Positions 50,411 to 64,000 of a stretch of 64,000 bases of DNA are shown here, piece after piece; position 1 is the first letter of the stretch; each line of letters opens with the position of its first letter. Under the pieces are notes generated by a model. That model made no database searches and was not told the origin of the DNA. It saw only the letters and a program-made list of their open reading frames with translations. The translations under genes were made by a program, and so were the position numbers. Source of the stretch: Streptomyces sp. 130 (lineage in GTDB: Bacteria > Actinomycetota > Actinomycetes > Streptomycetales > Streptomycetaceae); NCBI RefSeq assembly GCF_007096885.1, contig NZ_VJNO01000011.1, forward strand, positions 124,001 to 188,000. Reading direction: 5' to 3'.

Positions 50411-51607
50411 GTGCCGACTCCCGCCCCGCCCCGCCCGCACCGCGACGACGTGCTCATCGCGGTCTTCGGGCTGCTCGGCGGCCTGGTGCTGTGGCTGCTC
50501 GACCTCTACATGCGGACCGGTGTCGTCCTCGGGGACACCCGCCTGCCGCTCGTCCCGCTCGTCGTGATGTCGGCGGCGGAGCTGCTGCGCAGGGCCTCCC
50601 CGCGCACCGCCCTGGCCATCGGCTCCGTCGCGCTCGTCGCGGACCAGTGCACCCACGGCAACCTGGCCACCGTGGCGATGTACACCGACGTCATGTACGC
50701 GGCCGTGCTGTACGGGACGCCGGCGGCGGCCCGCCGCATCCCGGTGATCACGTTCCTGATCTCCCTCCTCGTCACCATCGGCTCACTCGCCTGGATGCGC
50801 AGTCCCGAGGCCCTGCTCATCGGCATCGTCACCGCCCTCGTGGTCTTCGTGCCCGCGCTCACCGGGGTCAGCGTGCGCAACCACCGGGACGCCGCCGAGA
50901 CCGCCCGGCTGCGCGCCGACCAGACCGCCCTGCTCGCCGAGATGGACCGCACCCAGGCGGTGACCGCCGAGCGGGCCCGGATGGCGCGCGAGCTGCACGA
51001 CCTGGTCGCCAACCACCTGTCCGCGATCGCCATCCACTCCACCGCCGCGCTCTCCCTCGACGACCCGGAGACCTCGCGCAAGGCCCTCGGGGTCATCCGT
51101 GAGAACAGCGTCGAGGGTCTGGCCGAAATGCGCCGCCTGATCGGGCTGCTGCGCGCCGGTGGAGCCGAGGCGGAGCCCAGCAGCTCACCGTCCCTGGCTT
51201 CGCTGGACGCGCTGGTCGAGCAGCACCGGGCGGCCGCCGCGGACGGCGGGCTGACCTGCGTGCTGGAGGACACCGGGGAGGGCGGGGCGCCCCTGCCGGC
51301 GCCGGTCGAGCTGGCCGCGTACAGGATCGTGCAGGAGTCCTTGACCAACGCGCTCAAGCACGCGGCGCCGGGCCCGGTCAGGGTGCGGCTGGGGCGGGCG
51401 GGGCGGGCGGGGCGGCGGCTGACGGTGGAGGTGAGCAGCGTGCTCGGGGACCGGGCGGGGCCGGGCGCGCCCGGGTCGGGGGCCGGCCTGGTGGGGATGC
51501 GGGAAAGGGTCGCGCTGCTCGGCGGGGAGTTCGAGGCGGGCCCGGTGGACGGGATGTGGCGGGTGCGGGCGGAGCTGCCCGCGGAGGAAGGGGAGGCGGG
51601 GCCGTGA
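50411..51607 (+). CDS. chiS: ChiS, sensor histidine kinase of the chitinase locus
   Basis: A 398-residue sensor kinase. Four to six membrane helices occupy about 12-155 with very short loops; a dimerisation/phosphoacceptor domain of the HisKA_3 type follows with His196 in MARELHDLVANHLSAI. The HATPase region has AAYRIVQESLTNALKHA and GAGLVGMRERVALLGG. It pairs with the NarL-type regulator encoded next (4-bp overlap) directly before a GH18 chitinase, matching the ChiS-ChiR-ChiC order known in S. coelicolor and relatives. The start is a GTG at 50411 with little leader, probably leaderless. Confidence 0.9.
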   Translation: MPTPAPPRPHRDDVLIAVFGLLGGLVLWLLDLYMRTGVVLGDTRLPLVPLVVMSAAELLRRASPRTALAIGSVALVADQCTHGNLATVAMYTDVMYAAVLYGTPAAARRIPVITFLISLLVTIGSLAWMRSPEALLIGIVTALVVFVPALTGVSVRNHRDAAETARLRADQTALLAEMDRTQAVTAERARMARELHDLVANHLSAIAIHSTAALSLDDPETSRKALGVIRENSVEGLAEMRRLIGLLRAGGAEAEPSSSPSLASLDALVEQHRAAAADGGLTCVLEDTGEGGAPLPAPVELAAYRIVQESLTNALKHAAPGPVRVRLGRAGRAGRRLTVEVSSVLGDRAGPGAPGSGAGLVGMRERVALLGGEFEAGPVDGMWRVRAELPAEEGEAGP

Positions 51608-52254
51608 CGATCCGGGTGCTGGTCGCGGAGGACCAGACGGCGGTACGGGCGGGGCTGGTGCTCATCCTGGGCAGCGCGCCGGACATCGAGGTCGTCGGCG
51701 AGGCCGGGGACGGCGAGGAGGCGGTGCGGCTGGCCCGGGAACTCCGGCCGGACCTGGTGCTGATGGACGTGCAGATGCCGCGCCTGGACGGGGTTTCGGC
51801 CACCCGGCAGGTGACCGGCGAGGGGCTGGCGGACGTGCTGGTGCTGACGACGTTCGACCTGGACGCCTACGTGTTCGGGGCGCTGCGGGCGGGGGCCTCC
51901 GGGTTCCTGCTGAAGGACACCGAGGCGGCCGGGCTGCTCGACGCGGTGCGCACGGTGGCGCGCGGCGAGGGGATGATCGCGCCGGCCGTGACGCGGCGGC
52001 TGATCGCGGAGTTCGCGGGGGCCACCTCCGTCCGGGCGGCCGACGCTCCGGACGCCTCGGTGCTGGAGGCGCTGACCCGGCGGGAGCGCGAGGTGCTGGG
52101 ATGCCTCGGCGAGGGGCTGTCGAACGCGGAGATCGCCGGGCGGCTGTCCATGGCCGAAGCGACGGCGAAGACGCACGTCAGCCGGTTGCTGGGGAAGCTG
52201 GGACTGCGCAGCCGGGTCCAGGCGGCCGTGCTGGCACAGGAGTTGGGCGTCTGA
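51604..52254 (+). CDS. chiR: ChiR, NarL/FixJ-type response regulator
   Basis: A 216-residue regulator. The receiver domain (1-118) has the acidic pair EDQ and the phospho-acceptor Asp55 in LVLMDVQMP; Thr and Lys of the switch are in VLTTFD and LLKDT. The C-terminal LuxR-type helix-turn-helix (about 150-210) reads LTRREREVLGCLGEGLSNAEIAGRLSMAEATAKTHVSRLLGKLG. The GTG start overlaps the chiS stop (GTGA). It is expected to activate chiC, whose promoter lies 30 bp downstream. Confidence 0.91.
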   Translation: MTIRVLVAEDQTAVRAGLVLILGSAPDIEVVGEAGDGEEAVRLARELRPDLVLMDVQMPRLDGVSATRQVTGEGLADVLVLTTFDLDAYVFGALRAGASGFLLKDTEAAGLLDAVRTVARGEGMIAPAVTRRLIAEFAGATSVRAADAPDASVLEALTRREREVLGCLGEGLSNAEIAGRLSMAEATAKTHVSRLLGKLGLRSRVQAAVLAQELGV

Positions 52255-52282
52255 GGTTTATTCGGCGGACGGCCCCGATCTT

Positions 52283-52324
52283 TGGTCTGGACCTCTTGAC
52301 GATTGGTCCAGACCTTCTTAATCT
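52283..52324 (+). promoter_or_regulatory. chiC promoter with 12-bp direct repeats (DasR/ChiR control)
   Basis: Two direct repeats, tggtctggacct (52283-52294) and tggtccagacct (52304-52315), spaced 21 bp, flank a -35 TTGACG (52296-52301). A 17-bp spacer leads to -10 TAATCT (52319-52324). The arrangement is that of known streptomycete chitinase promoters. Each repeat is also a near palindrome resembling the DasR (dre) site consensus, so N-acetylglucosamine-dependent repression is likely in addition to ChiR action. Confidence 0.85.
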
Positions 52325-52433
52325 CACCGGACACACTGCGGTGAGCCTGCCATGACAAAAGCGGGCTCTGGGCGGCGCAGGGTTGCAGTTCACGGACCAC
52401 CCCGTATGTCCGGACCTCACCCGAGGAGCACCG

Positions 52434-54317
<1,884 letters not shown>

Positions 54318-54342
54318 GCCGAGGCTCAACCCCCCGAAAACG

Positions 54343-54375
54343 CCGGGGAGACAGGTCCGCCCCCTGTCTCCCCGG
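54343..54375. terminator. Bidirectional terminator after chiC
   Basis: A perfect 13-bp stem ccggggagacagg / cctgtctccccgg, preceded by gaaaac and followed by ttttc, so it has a U-tract in both directions. It serves chiC and the converging DUF2550 gene. Confidence 0.9.
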
Positions 54376-54396
54376 TTTTCGTGTGCGGTACGCGGC

Positions 54397-54843
54397 TCAG
54401 GCCACGTTCACCCTCTGGCCGGGCGGGGCCGCCTCCAGCCAGGCGAGGAAGCCGGTCAGCGCGTCCTCGCTCATCGCCAGCTCCAGGCGGGTCTCCCGGT
54501 GGCGGCAGCCGAGCACGATCGCGTCGGAGAGGAGCGCCAGCTCCTCCTCGCCCTCCGGCATCCGGCGGGCCACGACCTCGATCGCGGAGCGCTCGAGGAC
54601 CCGGCGGGGGCGCGGCGAGTAGCTGAAGACCCGGAACCAGTTCACCTTGTCGCCGCTGTAGCGGGCGACGCCGTACACCCAGCCCTTGCCCGTCGGATCG
54701 GGCTCCTCCGGCACGTTCCAGCGGAGGCTGCAGTCGAAGGTCCCGCCGGAGCGCTGGATCAGCCGCCGGCGCAGTCCGAAGACGAAGAGTCCCAGTGCGA
54801 CCAGTGCGACGACCAGTCCGCCCACCCACAGCGCGAGGTACAT
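54397..54843 (-). CDS. DUF2550 membrane-anchored protein
   Basis: A 148-residue protein: one N-terminal membrane helix (MYLALWVGGLVVALVALGLFVFGLRRR), then a beta-rich cytosolic domain (GGTFDCSLRW ... GWVYGVARYSGDKVNWFRVFSYSPRPRRVLER). It matches DUF2550, a family usually encoded next to atpC in actinobacteria, as here. The function is unknown; a link with the ATP synthase or membrane is suggested only by this conserved position. The ATG at 54843 has GAGGAGG 9 nt before; a GTG two codons upstream is too close to the Shine-Dalgarno. Confidence 0.87.
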   Translation of the reverse strand: MYLALWVGGLVVALVALGLFVFGLRRRLIQRSGGTFDCSLRWNVPEEPDPTGKGWVYGVARYSGDKVNWFRVFSYSPRPRRVLERSAIEVVARRMPEGEEELALLSDAIVLGCRHRETRLELAMSEDALTGFLAWLEAAPPGQRVNVA

Positions 54844-54910
54844 CTCCACCGACCTCCTCGCGTCGTCGAGTGAACGGATTACCGTCCGTGCGTCATCTGC
54901 ATCTGCATCG

Positions 54911-54962
54911 CCTCAGCCGCGACACGGTCCGGAGGGGTCTCCGGCACGGGCCGCGGCTGAGG
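54911..54962 (-). terminator. Terminator of the atp operon
   Basis: Perfect 11-bp outer arms cctcagccgcg (54911-54921) / cgcggctgagg (54952-54962) enclose a second perfect stem ccggag-gggt-ctccgg (54929-54944). It lies 22 bp after the atpC stop on the leftward strand. Confidence 0.75.
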
Positions 54963-54984
54963 GTAAAGCCATGTCGTGGGGTGG

Positions 54985-55359
54985 CTAGTGTGCCGCCACC
55001 GCACGCAGTCGTACTTCGGCGCGCCGCTCGGAAGCGGCGTCCGTGTCCGACTTCGCACGCTCGAGCGCACGCTCCGCGCGCTCGACGTCGATCTCGTCGG
55101 CAAGCTCCGCGATCTCCGCGAGAAGCGAGAGCTTGTCGTCGGCGAACGAGATGAAACCGCCGTGCACGGCGGCGACGACGGTCGCGCCCTCGCTCGTACG
55201 GATCGTCACCGGGCCCGATTCCAGCACACCCAGAAGCGGCTGGTGACCGGGCATGACGCCGATGTCGCCGGACGTGGTGCGCGCGACGACCAGGGTGGCC
55301 TCGCCGGACCAGACACTGCGGTCCGCGGCGACCAGCTCGACGTGCAGCTCAGCAGCCAA
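54985..55359 (-). CDS. atpC: ATP synthase F1 subunit epsilon
   Basis: A 124-residue subunit of the central stalk. The beta-sandwich half (1-85; ELHVELVAADRSVWSGEATLVVARTTSGDIGVMPGHQPLLG) is followed by a helical hairpin (IDVERAERALERAKSD). It couples rotation and inhibits ATPase activity. It is the last gene of the operon; the start is a TTG at 55359 with GAGGAG about 8 nt upstream, a weak start that may keep its stoichiometry at one per complex. It is 109 bp from atpD, with a hairpin in the gap. Confidence 0.95.
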   Translation of the reverse strand: MAAELHVELVAADRSVWSGEATLVVARTTSGDIGVMPGHQPLLGVLESGPVTIRTSEGATVVAAVHGGFISFADDKLSLLAEIAELADEIDVERAERALERAKSDTDAASERRAEVRLRAVAAH

Positions 55360-55445
55360 GGGTGGCTCCTCGGGTCACCACCCGGCGGTCGTGCCGGGTG
55401 TTGGGTCAATTCTACGGGGCGTGGTGAGGGGGACGGGACGCACCC

Positions 55446-55468
55446 GCCCCCCTCGGTGAGCCGGGGGC
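55446..55468 (-). other. Intercistronic hairpin atpD-atpC
   Basis: gcccccc / gggggc arms right behind the atpD stop, with a 10-nt loop. It may attenuate transcription or stabilise the upstream mRNA, giving less atpC than atpD. Confidence 0.4.
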
Positions 55469-57825
<2,357 letters not shown>

Positions 57826-57828
57826 CGA

Positions 57829-59400
57829 TCAGCCCTCGCCCAGGAGCTTGCCGTCCGAGGTCTCGAACTGCTGCTTGAAGGCGGCGACGGCGTCGGCGAT
57901 CGCCTGCAGCGTGTCGTCGGACATCTTGGCGCCCTCGCGGATGCTGGTGAGGAGGTCCTTGCGCTCGCGGCGCAGGAACTCCAGCAGCTCCGTCTCGAAG
58001 CGGCGGATGTCCTCGACCGGGACGTCGTCCATCTTGCCGTTGGTGCCGGCCCAGACGGAGACGACCTGCTCCTCGACCGGGAACGGGGCGTACTGCGGCT
58101 GCTTCAGCAGCTCGACCATGCGCTTACCGCGCTCCAGCGACGCCTTGGAGGCCGCGTCCAGGTCGGAACCGAAGGCGGCGAACGCCTCCAGCTCGCGGTA
58201 CTGGGCGAGGTCCACGCGGAGGCGGCCGGACACCTGGCGCATGGCCTTGTGCTGGGCGGAGCCACCGACGCGGGAGACCGAGATACCGACGTTCAGGGCC
58301 GGACGCTGACCGGCGTTGAACAGGTCGGACTCCAGGAAGCACTGGCCGTCGGTGATGGAGATGACGTTGGTCGGGATGAACGCCGACACGTCGTTCGCCT
58401 TGGTCTCGACGATCGGGAGACCCGTCATCGAACCGGCACCCATGTCGTCGGAGAGCTTGGCGCAGCGCTCCAGCAGACGCGAGTGGAGGTAGAAGACGTC
58501 ACCGGGGTACGCCTCGCGGCCCGGCGGACGGCGCAGCAGCAGGGAGACGGCGCGGTAGGCGTCGGCCTGCTTCGAGAGGTCGTCGAAGATGATCAGGACG
58601 TGCTTGCCCTGGTACATCCAGTGCTGGCCGATGGCCGAGCCGGTGTAGGGCGCGAGGTACTTGAAGCCGGCCGGGTCGGACGCCGGGGCGGCGACGATGG
58701 TCGTGTACTCGAGCGCACCGGCCTCTTCGAGGGCACCGCGCACGGAGGCGATGGTGGAGCCCTTCTGACCGATGGCGACGTAGATGCAGCGCACCTGCTT
58801 GTTCACGTCGCCCGAGCGCCAGTTGTCGCGCTGGTTGATGATCGTGTCGACGGCCAGCGCGGTCTTGCCCGTCTGACGGTCGCCGATGATCAGCTGACGC
58901 TGGCCGCGGCCGATCGGCACCATGGCGTCGACGGCCTTGTAGCCGGTCTGCATCGGCTCGTGCACCGACTTGCGGACCATGACGCCAGGGGCCTGCAGCT
59001 CGAGGGCGCGGCGGCCGTCGGTCGCGATCTCGCCGAGACCGTCGATCGGGTTGCCGAGCGGGTCGACGACGCGGCCGAGGTAGCCCTCGCCGACGCCGAC
59101 GGAGAGCACCTCACCGGTGCGCTGCACCGGCTGGCCCTCCTCGATGCCGCTGAACTCGCCGAGGACGATCGCACCGATCTCGCGCTCCTCGAGGTTGAGG
59201 GCGAGACCGAGGGTGCCGTCCTCGAACTTCAGCAGCTCGTTCGCCATGGCGGAGGGCAGGCCCTCCACCTTCGCGATGCCGTCGCCGGCAACGCTGACCG
59301 TACCGACCTCCTCGCGCGAGGCCGCGTCCGGCTTGTACGACTGGACAAAGTTCTCCAGCGCGTCCCGGATCTCCTCCGGCCGGATCGTGAGCTCCGCCAT
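57829..59400 (-). CDS. atpA: ATP synthase F1 subunit alpha
   Basis: The 523-residue regulatory nucleotide-binding subunit ([35 protein letters not shown]). The P-loop GDRQTGKT is at 173-180, and the conserved arginine-finger region [31 protein letters not shown] is present. The ATG at 59400 was chosen; an in-frame extension upstream translates the intercistronic gap (136 bp to atpH) and is not conserved. Confidence 0.97.
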   Translation of the reverse strand: MAELTIRPEEIRDALENFVQSYKPDAASREEVGTVSVAGDGIAKVEGLPSAMANELLKFEDGTLGLALNLEEREIGAIVLGEFSGIEEGQPVQRTGEVLSVGVGEGYLGRVVDPLGNPIDGLGEIATDGRRALELQAPGVMVRKSVHEPMQTGYKAVDAMVPIGRGQRQLIIGDRQTGKTALAVDTIINQRDNWRSGDVNKQVRCIYVAIGQKGSTIASVRGALEEAGALEYTTIVAAPASDPAGFKYLAPYTGSAIGQHWMYQGKHVLIIFDDLSKQADAYRAVSLLLRRPPGREAYPGDVFYLHSRLLERCAKLSDDMGAGSMTGLPIVETKANDVSAFIPTNVISITDGQCFLESDLFNAGQRPALNVGISVSRVGGSAQHKAMRQVSGRLRVDLAQYRELEAFAAFGSDLDAASKASLERGKRMVELLKQPQYAPFPVEEQVVSVWAGTNGKMDDVPVEDIRRFETELLEFLRRERKDLLTSIREGAKMSDDTLQAIADAVAAFKQQFETSDGKLLGEG

Positions 59401-59536
59401 CTGGGTTCCCTGCTCTCCTTGTTGGGCCCGAAGTTTCTTAAGGGGGTCTGGGGGCCGACCCCCAGGAATCTTCTGCAGTTTCTGCACGGCCCAACCGGGC
59501 CGCTGGTCTTGCTCTGTTCTGTTGCGCTGCGCTTCG

Positions 59537-60352
59537 TCAGCCGGCCATGCGGCGGGACGCCTCGTCGAGGCGGTCCGCGATGGTGCCGTTGATGACCTCG
59601 TCGCCGACCCGCACCGCGATCCCGCCGAGGACCGAGGGGTCCACGTCGAGGTTCAGGTGCATCTGGCGGCCGTAGATCTTCGCCAGGGCGGCACCCAGGC
59701 GCTGCTTCTGCCGGTCGCTGAGCGGCACCGCGGAGGTGACGATCGCGACCATGCGCTCCCGGCGCTCCGCGGCCAGCTTGGAGAGGGAGTCGAGTCCCGC
59801 TTCCAGGCTACGTCCACGAGGCTGGGTGACAAGCCGCGTGATGACGCGCTCGGTGGCGGGCCGCGCCTTTCCGCCGAGCAGGCTGCGGAGCAGCTCGCCC
59901 TTGGCGGCGGGGGTCGCGGTCCGGCTGGTGAGCGCGGCACGCAGGCCGGTGTCCGAGGCGACGATGCGGCCGAACCGGAAGAGTTCGTCCTCGACGTCGT
60001 CCAGGTCGCCGACGCGCTGGGCGGCGGTGAGGTCGGCGGTGTTCGCCAGCTCCTCGACCGCGTCGACCAGGTCGCGCGACTGCGACCAGCGCGAGCGGAC
60101 CATGCCGGAGACCAGGTCGACGGTCTCGCCGCCCACCTGGCCGCCGAGCAGGCGGCCTGCCAGCTCGGCCCTGGCCTCGCCCGGCTGCGCCGGGTCGGTC
60201 AGGACCCGGCGCAGCGACACCTCGCGGTGCAGCAGCGCCGTGACGCCGGCCAGGTCCTCGGCGAGCTTCCGCGCGTCGACCGACGTGGAGTCGGTCAGCG
60301 CGTCGAGACGCTCGCGTGCGGCAGCCAGTGCCTCGCGGCTCGCGCTGTTCAT
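59537..60352 (-). CDS. atpH: ATP synthase F1 subunit delta
   Basis: The 271-residue peripheral-stalk subunit, longer than the about 180 residues of E. coli delta, as is typical for actinobacteria. It ends with [32 protein letters not shown], the conserved C-terminal delta signature. It attaches the b stalk to alpha. The ATG lies inside the overlap with the atpF stop (ATGA). Confidence 0.95.
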   Translation of the reverse strand: MNSASREALAAARERLDALTDSTSVDARKLAEDLAGVTALLHREVSLRRVLTDPAQPGEARAELAGRLLGGQVGGETVDLVSGMVRSRWSQSRDLVDAVEELANTADLTAAQRVGDLDDVEDELFRFGRIVASDTGLRAALTSRTATPAAKGELLRSLLGGKARPATERVITRLVTQPRGRSLEAGLDSLSKLAAERRERMVAIVTSAVPLSDRQKQRLGAALAKIYGRQMHLNLDVDPSVLGGIAVRVGDEVINGTIADRLDEASRRMAG

Positions 60353-60894
60353 CGGACGGCCTCGGCCTTCGCTTCGAGCTCGTCGAGGAAGCGGTCGACG
60401 GTGCCACTCTGCCGGGCGTGGTCCTCCAGGGACTCACCGACGAGCTTGCCGGCCAGTTCGGTGGCGAGCTTGCCCACGTCCTGGCGCAGCGCGGCGGCGG
60501 CGGCCTTGCGGTCGGCCTCGATCTGGGCGTGGCCGGCGGCGACGATCTCGTCGCGCTGGCGCTGGCCCTCGGCACGCATTTCCTGCAGGATCACGGCGCC
60601 CTGCTCCTGCGCCTCCTGGCGCATACGAGCGGCTTCGTGGCGGGCCTCGGCGAGCTGAGCCTTGTACTGCTCAAGAACGCTCTGGGCCTCGGTCTGGGCC
60701 GCATCGGCCTTCTCGATACCGCCTTCGATGGCCTCGCGGCGCTCTTCCAGAACCTTGTTGATGTTCGGAAGGAGCTTCTTGGCGAGGAAGCCGAAGACGA
60801 TGACGAAAGCGATGAGGCCAATGACGAGCTCAGGGATCGGCGGAATGAGCGGGTTTTCCGCTTCCTCCGCCGCGAGCTGAACCAGGGGGTTCAC
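60349..60894 (-). CDS. atpF: ATP synthase Fo subunit b
   Basis: The 181-residue peripheral-stalk subunit: one N-terminal membrane helix (PELVIGLIAFVIVFGFLAKKLLP) and a long charged coiled coil. It starts at GTG 60894 and overlaps atpH. In actinobacteria one b gene is present, as here. Confidence 0.95.
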   Translation of the reverse strand: MNPLVQLAAEEAENPLIPPIPELVIGLIAFVIVFGFLAKKLLPNINKVLEERREAIEGGIEKADAAQTEAQSVLEQYKAQLAEARHEAARMRQEAQEQGAVILQEMRAEGQRQRDEIVAAGHAQIEADRKAAAAALRQDVGKLATELAGKLVGESLEDHARQSGTVDRFLDELEAKAEAVR

Positions 60895-60931
60895 GTCAGT
60901 GCCTTCCGTCGAATGGGCTGTTCGCGACCGG

Positions 60932-62069
<1,138 letters not shown>

Positions 62070-62295
62070 CGCGGGCTCCTTCAGCGTGGCGCATAGGTAC
62101 GGCAACCTCGTTGTGTCGGCGCGGCGCGCAGCCGCGGTTCGGCACTGGACTGGTGTTTCGGATGTGTGAGCGGCAGTCAGGCATGTGAGCCTCGCGAACG
62201 AGCAGGCGTCAGCTCACATGCACGCGCCCGCAGTGCCGCAGTTGGAACCGGACGATAGCAGGGTCCTGACCCCGCACTTATTCCGCCCCTACCCT

Positions 62296-62733
62296 TCACG
62301 CGTCGGACCCCGGTTTTCCGGCCTTGCCGGCCTTCTCGGATTCCGGTTCCACGTAAAGGATCTTGGCCTTCATGTGCGCACGCGCCTGGGCGCCGATCCA
62401 CACGAGGGTCGTCGCGACCAGGGTGATCGCGAACGCCTTCGGGTTGAACAGCGAGGTGTTCTTGAATACGGCGACGAAGATGAACAGGAGCAGGAGCTGC
62501 GCCGTGTAGAGCGCGAGCCCCATCGCCTGGAAGAGGTGGGGCATGGACCGGGCGGTCCGTTGCAGGACCACGAGTCCGATCCCCATGAAGAGGATGACCA
62601 CGATCGTCCCCACGATCGCGCCCAGGGCTCCCTTGCCGCCGGCGACGCCAGCGCTGACGGCGGCGGCTACGGCGCCGGCGACAGCGGTGGGTACGGCGGT
62701 CTGGAGGAGAGTCCGGACGTCGTTGGACGGCAT
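62296..62733 (-). CDS. atpI: ATP synthase subunit I
   Basis: A 145-residue membrane protein with four hydrophobic helices (about 9-30, 34-56, 68-90 and 97-118) and a Lys/Glu-rich tail. AtpI assists c-ring assembly and magnesium handling in other bacteria. It is the first gene of the operon, 226 bp ahead of atpB. A Rex-like operator and a hairpin lie upstream. Confidence 0.9.
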   Translation of the reverse strand: MPSNDVRTLLQTAVPTAVAGAVAAAVSAGVAGGKGALGAIVGTIVVILFMGIGLVVLQRTARSMPHLFQAMGLALYTAQLLLLFIFVAVFKNTSLFNPKAFAITLVATTLVWIGAQARAHMKAKILYVEPESEKAGKAGKPGSDA

Positions 62734-62787
62734 GGCGGCAGCTCCGCTTGCAGGGGGTGGGCAGTGTGTCGTCATGGACGAGCGTAG

Positions 62788-62826
62788 GCCCGGTCCGAGT
62801 CGATGCCTCGGGCCGTCGGACCGGGC
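62788..62826 (-). promoter_or_regulatory. Hairpin in the atpI leader
   Basis: Perfect 11-bp arms gcccggtccga (62788-62798) / tcggaccgggc (62816-62826) with a 17-nt loop, 55 bp upstream of atpI. It may be a 5' stabiliser of the atp mRNA or a terminator of the upstream transferase transcript. Confidence 0.5.
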
Positions 62827-62858
62827 TACATCAGGTCTTTCGGCTCCGTCACCGGGCT

Positions 62859-62876
62859 TCGTGAACGGTATCACAA
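62859..62876 (-). promoter_or_regulatory. Rex-type redox operator (ROP) upstream of atpI
   Basis: On the minus strand the site reads TTGTGATACCGTTCACGA, matching the Rex consensus TTGTGAA-N4-TTCACAA at all but two positions. It lies about 126 bp upstream of atpI in the only AT-richer, promoter-like segment of the gap. Rex represses respiratory genes (cyd, nuo) in streptomycetes until NADH rises, so redox control of ATP synthase is expected. Confidence 0.7.
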
Positions 62877-62993
62877 ACTATTTGATGAGGTCTTTACCAA
62901 GAAAGTGTGCTTGCTGTCACACGCGAGGACCAACGAGCACGTGTGAGCGCTGCGCGGCACCGCTTTGTCTGCTAATGGGCGCCCGTGCCCCGT

Positions 62994-64000
62994 TCACCGA
63001 CGGGTGGAACCGGCCGCCCGGCGCTCCGCCGTACGCGAACGGTGACCGATGGCGGTCGCCCCGTTGACGCCCGAGACACCCGCCGCGACCGGAGCCCCGG
63101 CAGCCGCCTCACGCGCCTCACGGGCATCTCCCGCCCCGCCGGTCGCATCCGCCTCCATCTGGCCGTCCAGGGGCCCCTGTTGGCCCTCCTCGGCCCCCTC
63201 CGACGCGGCCCCCGGCCCCTCCGGGCGGCGCCGTCGGCGGCGGTAGCGCGGCGGCACGAATCGTTCCGCCCAGCGCGGGGCGCGCGGGGTGAACCGGGGC
63301 ATCAGGAGCAGGATCAGCCCGAGCGCGCTCAGCCCGACGATCACGATCACGATCCACAGGGACGTCGAGTGCACCGAGTACCCCACCGCGCCGAACGCGA
63401 TCAGCGCCGACCAGAAGTACATGATCAGCACCGACCGGCTGTGCGAGTGGCCGATGTTGAGCAGCCGGTGATGCAGGTGGCCCCGGTCCGCCGCGAACGG
63501 CGACTGGCCGTTCCAGGTGCGCCGCACGATCGCCAGCACCAGGTCGGCCGCCGGGATGGCGATGATCGTCAGCGGCAGCAGCAGCGGGATGAACACCGGG
63601 AGCATCGCGTGGGTCGCCTGGCGCTCACCGCCCTCGAAGATCTTCATGGTGTCCGGGTCGACCTGCCCGGTCACCGAGATCGCGCCGGCCGCGAGCACCA
63701 GACCGATGAGCATCGAGCCCGAGTCGCCCATGAAGATCCGCGCGGGATGCATGTTGTGCGGCAGGAAGCCGAGGCACATGCCCATCAGGATCGCCGCGAA
63801 CAGCGTCGCCGGGGCGGCGGCCTCGATGGTGTGCCCGTACCAGAGCCGGTAGGTGTACAGGAAGAACGCGGCGGCGGCGATGAGGACCATGCCCGCCGCG
63901 AGCCCGTCCAGACCGTCCACGAAGTTGACCGCGTTGATCGTGATGACGACCAGCGCCACGGTGAGCAGCGTGCCCTGCCACGGGGTGAGGGCGACGGTGC
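62994..64000 (-). CDS. MraY/WecA-family undecaprenyl-phosphate sugar-1-phosphate transferase (N-terminus beyond window)
   Basis: Partial gene, about 335 residues visible, open at the window edge. Membrane helices alternate with family motifs: NAVNFVDGLDGLAAG (Mg-binding Asp region), FMGDSGSMLIGLVLAAGAI and the HLHHRLLNIGHSHSRSV His-rich loop that contacts the nucleotide sugar. It transfers a sugar-1-phosphate, commonly GlcNAc-1-P, to the polyprenyl carrier for cell-wall polymer synthesis. The C-terminus has an Arg/Glu/Gly-rich cytosolic tail. It lies directly upstream of the atp operon in the same direction, with a 260-bp gap that contains its end and the atp promoter. Confidence 0.9.
   Translation of the reverse strand, partial: TVALTPWQGTLLTVALVVITINAVNFVDGLDGLAAGMVLIAAAAFFLYTYRLWYGHTIEAAAPATLFAAILMGMCLGFLPHNMHPARIFMGDSGSMLIGLVLAAGAISVTGQVDPDTMKIFEGGERQATHAMLPVFIPLLLPLTIIAIPAADLVLAIVRRTWNGQSPFAADRGHLHHRLLNIGHSHSRSVLIMYFWSALIAFGAVGYSVHSTSLWIVIVIVGLSALGLILLLMPRFTPRAPRWAERFVPPRYRRRRRRPEGPGAASEGAEEGQQGPLDGQMEADATGGAGDAREAREAAAGAPVAAGVSGVNGATAIGHRSRTAERRAAGSTRR

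Noticed and set aside
54844..54984. Small gene between DUF2550 and atpC
   Set aside because: The gap is explained by the atp terminator and a short promoter; no start with ribosome site and coding bias was found.
62788..62826. Cobalamin or other riboswitch in front of atpI
   Set aside because: Only a simple hairpin is visible; none of the conserved riboswitch core boxes can be seen.

Overview
The window is a GC-rich chromosomal segment from a streptomycete. Two large Ala/Glu-rich coiled-coil genes adjoin each other (scy and filP, the filamentous-growth scaffold proteins), the tail contains a complete atpIBEFHAGDC operon, and NucS, a chiS-chiR-chiC chitinase locus, DUF6230/DUF6114 proteins, an SCO5389-family protein and many GTG or leaderless starts are all present. 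Gene order closely follows what I remember of the Streptomyces coelicolor SCO5365-SCO5421 core region, in reverse numbering. No rRNA, tRNA, CRISPR array, transposase or phage gene was seen.

Layout. 1-2015: a three-gene secreted/membrane cassette (DUF6230, DUF6114, Ser/Thr/Pro-rich protein). 2644-5383: a thioredoxin-TPR chaperone divergent from a TetR regulator, then a lipoprotein. 5450-13391: the main accessory locus, a 2444-residue secreted Ala-rich coiled-coil protein ending in a deaminase-type toxin domain, with a small gene directly downstream that is a candidate immunity gene. The spacer between them is a poly-G/poly-C block that looks like an assembly artefact. 13727-30163: acyl-CoA metabolism (isobutyryl-CoA mutase large subunit, MeaB-type GTPase, thiolase, methylmalonyl-CoA epimerase) mixed with MarR and ArsR-like regulators, an MFS exporter, two DUF3817 proteins, a thiamine-binding-like protein, three tandem AIM24 genes and two paralogous receptor Ser/Thr kinases. 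30296-35218: scy and filP. 35295-39260: two related ABC ATPase/permease pairs. 39273-47564: a Cys/His-rich small protein, LLM oxidoreductase, SCO5389-family protein, nucS, a large P-loop membrane protein with an altered Walker A, a STAS anti-anti-sigma factor, 3-hydroxybutyryl-CoA dehydrogenase and a TetR regulator. 47644-50316: a drug-type ABC exporter, cob(I)alamin adenosyltransferase and a membrane protein. 50411-54317: chiS, chiR and chiC with a classic chitin-responsive promoter. 54397-62733: a DUF2550 protein and the ATP synthase operon. 62994-64000: the 3' part of a WecA/MraY-type sugar-phosphate transferase.

How the genes work together. IcmA, MeaB, epimerase, thiolase, hydroxybutyryl-CoA dehydrogenase and the adenosyltransferase make a loose set for B12-dependent conversion of branched and C4 acyl-CoAs to methylmalonyl- and succinyl-CoA. 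Scy and FilP organise tip growth. ChiS/ChiR with DasR-like sites control the chitinase. A Rex-like operator in front of atpI would couple ATP synthase expression to the NADH/NAD ratio. The least typical element is the deaminase toxin and its neighbour, which look like a polymorphic toxin-immunity pair.
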